Made by a program: the position numbers and the translations under genes. The notes below the pieces were generated by a model, which searched no databases, was not told the DNA's origin, and saw nothing but the letters and a program-made list of their open reading frames with translations. From positions 4,138,369-4,202,368 of the forward strand of contig JANPYM010000002.1 in the NCBI GenBank assembly GCA_025890175.1: a DNA stretch of 64,000 nt, given 5' to 3'. Positions 60,095 through 64,000 of the stretch are shown here, piece by piece. How positions within the stretch are numbered: the stretch's first letter is position 1; every line of letters begins with the position of its first letter. The stretch is from Ciborinia camelliae (lineage: Eukaryota > Ascomycota > Leotiomycetes > Helotiales > Sclerotiniaceae).

Positions 60095-61042
60095 CTATGT
60101 TTGTCGAGAACGCTTGTATTCCCCCAACACCCATTTCACTGCCTCCGCAATGACTTCCGGCTGGCTCAACTCAATTCTATGCCCACTTTCTGAAGCAATC
60201 ATAACCTTTGAATTGGTTGAATACACCGATTGTTCTCTCTGAAGGGCCTCCTCATTCTCATTCCACGTCTCGACCAATTCTCTCATCGCTCTTCTCTGCC
60301 GTTGCGTTCCATTTCCTCTTTCGACACCAGCCTCATACAATCTCTTATAATCCCGCCCTGATCTCCCAATAACAATACAGAGCGGGTTATCTCCAAGTAG
60401 CGGCGGATTCATTTTCATGATGTTCTTCTTTGCAAGATTTGGGAGACTTGGCGGGTACTCAATTCTCTCTCTATCTGACGCTAGGATATGCTTCGGGGTG
60501 TCCAACTCATCCATCAGTGTCGAAAATTCGCGGGTGGTCAACTTATGTTCTGCCCGTATACCCAAAGCTCCATAATATTCCAAACCTTGAGAAACTGCTT
60601 CGATATTCGGATCTCTCCAATCGGTGACCTCTAATGTGCGCTCTTGATTCGTATCCACAAGTACCAGGCCGGCAACACGGGAGCCGTTCGTTCGCAAAAT
60701 GAATTCTGGAGCGGTAATACCGCCCCATGAGTGTGCAACTAGAATCAATGGTTGCTTTATACCGGCACTTTGAATCAGGAGATCGAGTTCCAAAGCGATG
60801 TTCTCGGCGGAGGGCGGGAGAGGAGAAAGTTCTGACGAACCGTATCCTGACCTGTCATAGGAGTAGATGTGAACGAAAGGAGATAAAAGACGAATCACTG
60901 CGGCCCATCCAAGATTACTGCAGGCGAGGCCAGACATGAGAAGCACGGCTGGTGTTTCGGGATCCGGGGCGGGAGTAGGACCAGTCGAGTAGAGACAGAG
61001 AGAGTGCGTGCCAATATTGATGAGAGTGGACGGAAGGTCCAT
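60095..61042 (-). CDS. Alpha/beta hydrolase (AB hydrolase 1 type)
   Basis: Single exon of 315 aa with an ATG at 61042. The nucleophile elbow is AHSWGG at 103-108 with Ser105. The catalytic His is about 288 (SESGHRIELSQP); the acid is likely the Asp in LVLVDT or in the later strand. The early strand VLLMSGLACSN and YSYDRSGYGSSE (between strands beta3 and beta4) are typical of esterase, epoxide-hydrolase and C-C hydrolase relatives. A cap-like insertion (about 135-235) would set the substrate, which I cannot name. There is no signal peptide. Beside two ring hydroxylases it could cleave an ester/lactone or a ring-cleavage product, but no ring-cleavage dioxygenase is seen here. It shares a divergent promoter with the SDR gene. 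Confidence 0.88.
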   Translation of the reverse strand: MDLPSTLINIGTHSLCLYSTGPTPAPDPETPAVLLMSGLACSNLGWAAVIRLLSPFVHIYSYDRSGYGSSELSPLPPSAENIALELDLLIQSAGIKQPLILVAHSWGGITAPEFILRTNGSRVAGLVLVDTNQERTLEVTDWRDPNIEAVSQGLEYYGALGIRAEHKLTTREFSTLMDELDTPKHILASDRERIEYPPSLPNLAKKNIMKMNPPLLGDNPLCIVIGRSGRDYKRLYEAGVERGNGTQRQRRAMRELVETWNENEEALQREQSVYSTNSKVMIASESGHRIELSQPEVIAEAVKWVLGEYKRSRQT

Positions 61043-61704
61043 TTCGCTATACCTTCAGACCTGCAAAAATGTGGCCTGCCTATCAGGTAGCTCTATAAAC
61101 TTTTGTATCAAGATTGTGAGTTTATCTCGATAAATGTAACTCTTTGATATTATACATATGATAGGCTTCTGTATACAGGCTTCACTCAACACCTAGATAT
61201 CTAACACAAGAAATGAGTTGAGCGATCAGGGGATCTGGCATACATTACAAATATATCTGCTTCTTTCTGCATAATGTGTTTGATCAGAGGTTATTTTTGC
61301 AATGACTATATTAAGTTTAACAAATTGCCGAATTAGGAATTAAGAATTGGGAAGTTCGCAGCTTAATTACCTCTTTTGGTTAGAAGGAGAATGTGCGCGA
61401 GACGCTCCACTAGCGCAGTAGCCTGGGCGGCAGCGCTAGGATTTGTGATACACGAGCGGCATCCTATACGTTTTGGTATCAATCTAAAAGAGTGTACCTA
61501 GCTAGGCATTCAGTGAGAACAGAAAGGAGCTTCCCCTTTTGGAGTTGACCATTCGAAGCATCTTTGTCAAATTTTCATCTCAATATCGAAATAGCAACTC
61601 TCTAAATAGGATATCGTTATACTTGCGTTTATTCCGGTTTCTTGCAGCAGAAATTATTTTCAGAAATCTAGTACTACTCAGACTACGCTGAAAATACACC
61701 AACT
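61043..61704. promoter_or_regulatory. Shared promoter of the hydrolase and SDR genes
   Basis: 662 bp between divergent starts. It has one motif copy with one mismatch at 61428-61438 (CGGCAGCGCTA), in a locally GC-rich patch of otherwise AT-rich DNA. Confidence 0.5.
61428..61438 (+). promoter_or_regulatory. Cluster motif, one mismatch (CGGCAGCGCTA)
   Basis: About 275 bp upstream of the SDR start and 385 bp upstream of the hydrolase start. Confidence 0.4.
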
Positions 61705-62727
61705 ATGGATCCCTTGCCGGCGGATTTCTTTGTCAGTTCAACAGCCTTTACCAAGACTACACATATCGAGCAGTATGATTCAGTTGACCCTACTTCGGTT
61801 GGACTATCACAAGCCGGCAAAGTTGTAATTATCACAGGTACCAATCGAGGATTGGGGCGCAAGGTGAGATCAGATTTCTCTCAAGAAAGGTTGTGTCATC
61901 CCAAATGATTGCTGATATCTGAAGTCCTTTGCCCCTGCTTTTGCAAAAGCAAACGCCAAGGCAATTGTCTTAGTTGCTCGGAACATTTTATCGCTGGACG
62001 AACTCGAGAAAGAGATCTATGCGATCAATTCCGATGTGCAAGTTCTCAAGGCTCAAGTGGATATAACCGACTTGACCGCTGTCGAGGAGGTCTACCATAC
62101 AATCAAAACTACTTTTGGTACTGCCAATGTTCTGGTCAACAATGCTGGAGTATTCTCTTCCCAAAGTTCTCTTGCTGATGCCACACCGAAAAGCTGGTGG
62201 CAAGATTTTGTAAGTGACATTCGTGATAGTGACGGCAGAATATTGGGTTATTGACCCTTTTAATGGCGTAGGAGATCAACGTGAAAGGAACTTTCCTTAT
62301 GACTCAAGGGTTTTTGAAACTTGTTGGAACTGGAGGGTCGGGTACGATTATCAATCTTGCAACGAGTGGTAGCCTTGGAACATATCCAAACACGTCTTCC
62401 TATGCCATGTCAAAACTGTCAACTGTTCACTTACAAAAATACGTTGCAGCCGAAAATCCGAACATTGCTGCGATGTCATTAGATCCTTGTTTGGCCGAGA
62501 CAGATATGTTACTCGATGCTTATAAAACGATGCACCTGATGGATTTCGGATTGATTGGCGGTGCAGCTGTCTGGTTGACGACAAACGACGCTAAATTTCT
62601 GAGTGGAAGACTTTTCAATGTTACCTGGGATGTTGACGAATTGGTCGCGCGGGAAAATGAGATAGTCGAGAAAAATGAGCTGGTGTTTAGTTTCATAGGA
62701 TCACTCGGAAAGGATCAATTTAAATGA
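61705..62727 (+). CDS. Short-chain dehydrogenase/reductase (SDR)
   Basis: Three exons: 61705-61863, 61925-62209 and 62272-62727 (299 aa), all phase 0 (GTGAGA and GTAAGT donors). The NAD(P)-binding motif TGTNRGLG is at 44-51, the NNAG motif at about 125-128, and the catalytic Ser at about 180 with Tyr192-x3-Lys196 in SSYAMSK. It is a classical SDR with a normal length and a short N-terminal extension before the first strand. SDRs oxidise or reduce alcohol/carbonyl groups; in this setting it would act on the intermediate made by the hydroxylases. Cytosolic. It pairs head-to-head with the alpha/beta hydrolase gene. Confidence 0.92.
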
Positions 62728-63443
62728 GCTATAGATTTACAAGTAAAGTAGGGACTGGCAAAGAGATGATAACAGGTTAAGCGAAGTCAGTATTACAATC
62801 AAGCTTTTCATGAATGAACATATAAGAATACAATGCAGCATCGATATCATGCAGAGGACAAGGAAAGCATTTCAAGTACTCAATGATGCTGACTTCAACA
62901 TTGATTAGTGTTTCTTATCTGGTTGGTAACTGTCGGTACAATCATGTGACCGTACACTGATGCCGTACGGGCCGTTGCGTACGGACTGGCGTGGACTGGC
63001 GTCTTAGCGACGTCTATATGAGAGTTCACTTTAGTATAGCATAATCAATCAGAACATTATCAACGTACATCAGTATAGCCTAAAAGTACGTTGATACCAA
63101 CAGTAACGATGGCAATTTCTGACAAGGTCTGATTCAGAGACACGCGGGAGCCATGTTCTGGTGTCCATTTACGGCATGGTTCGAAGGTGTTATCTAGAAA
63201 TATATGGTTCGTAAAATTGGCTAATTTATATCAAAACCAACAGTATAGATAGCATCCAAGAAAACACCCCCAAAAAATTGAAATCATCTCGCTATTCCAC
63301 GTGCATTGACAAGAACCATTGCTCACAACTGTTGTAAAATGATTTGTTTCTGCGAAAATTGAATAATACCCAGCGCGTCATGTCATCAATCCGATGTGTC
63401 ATTCCACTTGAAATTGGGATAATCCGAGATATGGACCCTTGGA
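62728..63443. other. Convergent spacer with a palindrome
   Basis: 716 bp between two convergent genes. It has repeated cgtacgg words (about 62961-62983) and a 10-bp perfect inverted repeat at 63059-63095. No gene seen. Confidence 0.45.
63059..63095. repeat. Perfect 10-bp inverted repeat (ATCAACGTAC-N17-GTACGTTGAT)
   Basis: Arms at 63059-63068 and 63086-63095, 17-bp spacer. Could be a hairpin or a protein-binding palindrome; no further evidence. Confidence 0.6.
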
Positions 63444-64000
63444 TTAAGAATCGTAATCATTCATAAACCCCCAAAAGCTGTCATCGCGAAAATCACCATC
63501 AAACTGCCATATTTCTGTCCCACTGGCTGCACCAAGCTCGAAAAGCCCATGTTCGTCTATGCTTGCGCACTCCTCAGACTTCGGTTCGTATATTGTAGAC
63601 AGATTGTTGTAAAGTAAATCGTTTATTGGTTGTGGTGGAGCTATGGAGGTGAAATCAAAATTCGAGAGTGGACTCACACTACTCGAAGACGACTCTATGC
63701 AAGGCGCTGAGTCTAGTACTGGTATAAGAGATTTCTTCAAACGAACGTATACTGCTTTTAGGATACCCAGGGCAGCCTTGGTCATAGCATTCCGATCTCC
63801 CATCACGTTGAAACGCTCCATTGCCAATTCAAATTGCTGGAGAGAACCATCCAGTTCATCTCTATTCTCCAAGGGATACATGATGTATATTGCAGCTATA
63901 AGTATTGCGGCGTCAAACGTGCGTAGCACTAGACAGAACATCTTGTGAGAAAGGAGATTGAATAAATCTTTTTGAGAACGTAGGACTTCAAGGGCTGCTT
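63444..64000 (-). CDS. C-terminal part of a fungal transcription factor, cut by the window end
   Basis: The frame is open from 64000 to the stop at 63444 (about 185 codons visible; the N-terminus lies beyond the window). The visible start AALEVLRSQKDLFNLLSHKMFC, then LVLRTFDAAILIAAIYI, then LDGSLQQFELAMERFNVMG..NAMTKAALGILKAV is the helical C-terminal pattern of Zn2Cys6 regulators. The tail is Ser-rich and acidic with WQFDGDFRDDSFWGFMNDYDS, an aromatic/acidic activation-domain-like end. The DNA-binding part is not visible, so the class is inferred. It would be a second regulator at the right side of the cluster. Confidence 0.7.
   Translation of the reverse strand, partial: AALEVLRSQKDLFNLLSHKMFCLVLRTFDAAILIAAIYIMYPLENRDELDGSLQQFELAMERFNVMGDRNAMTKAALGILKAVYVRLKKSLIPVLDSAPCIESSSSSVSPLSNFDFTSIAPPQPINDLLYNNLSTIYEPKSEECASIDEHGLFELGAASGTEIWQFDGDFRDDSFWGFMNDYDS

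Overview
This window comes from a filamentous ascomycete (Pezizomycotina). The genes carry short introns of about 48-190 nt with GTAAGT/GTATGT donors and (C/T)AG acceptors. There is a Medusa-type developmental regulator, Zn(II)2Cys6 regulators, fungal-type MFS transporters and LaeA/UMTA-like methyltransferases. The class Leotiomycetes (Helotiales) is my best guess from protein style, not a proven assignment. Exon structures below were assembled by hand from splice signals and reading-frame continuity. I make them 17 protein genes: 15 complete and 2 cut by the window edges.

Region 1 (1-6.3 kb): the 3' part of a Dal5-type MFS permease, a large low-complexity protein with two internal tandem repeats, and a small divergent two-exon orphan gene. 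Region 2 (6.3-28.6 kb) is a 22-kb gene-poor domain whose only convincing gene is a medA/Medusa homologue (15.9-18.4 kb), with about 9.6 kb of noncoding DNA on its 3' side and about 10 kb on its 5' side. Region 3 (28.6-39.5 kb) is ordinary gene-dense DNA: an HSL-type hydrolase whose catalytic serine position holds Glu, an eIF2alpha-kinase-like (HRI/GCN2 group) kinase, a conserved nuclear-type hypothetical protein, a TauD/JLP1-like dioxygenase and the ribosome-export adaptor NMD3. Region 4 (39.5-44 kb) is microsatellite- and G-tract-rich intergenic DNA with one possible degenerate coding relic.

Region 5 (44-64 kb, continuing past the end) looks like an accessory metabolic cluster: a small Arg-rich orphan, a 2OG-Fe(II) oxygenase, a UMTA/LaeA-like methyltransferase, a Zn2Cys6 regulator, a DHA2-type MFS exporter, two divergently transcribed FAD monooxygenases, an alpha/beta hydrolase, an SDR oxidoreductase and the C-terminus of a second fungal regulator. 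No PKS, NRPS or terpene synthase backbone is visible, so it is either the tailoring half of a biosynthetic cluster or a catabolic cluster for an aromatic compound. A word close to CGGCAGAGCTA recurs in at least five intergenic regions of this cluster, twice as pairs about 70 bp apart. A separate array of seven CCCGAT words sits in the promoter shared by the regulator and the transporter. Both are candidate pathway-specific control elements.

Repeats of note are a ~95-bp dispersed element seen three times, a foldback (long inverted repeat) element at 46.72-47.19 kb next to one of those copies, and coding minisatellites in two genes.
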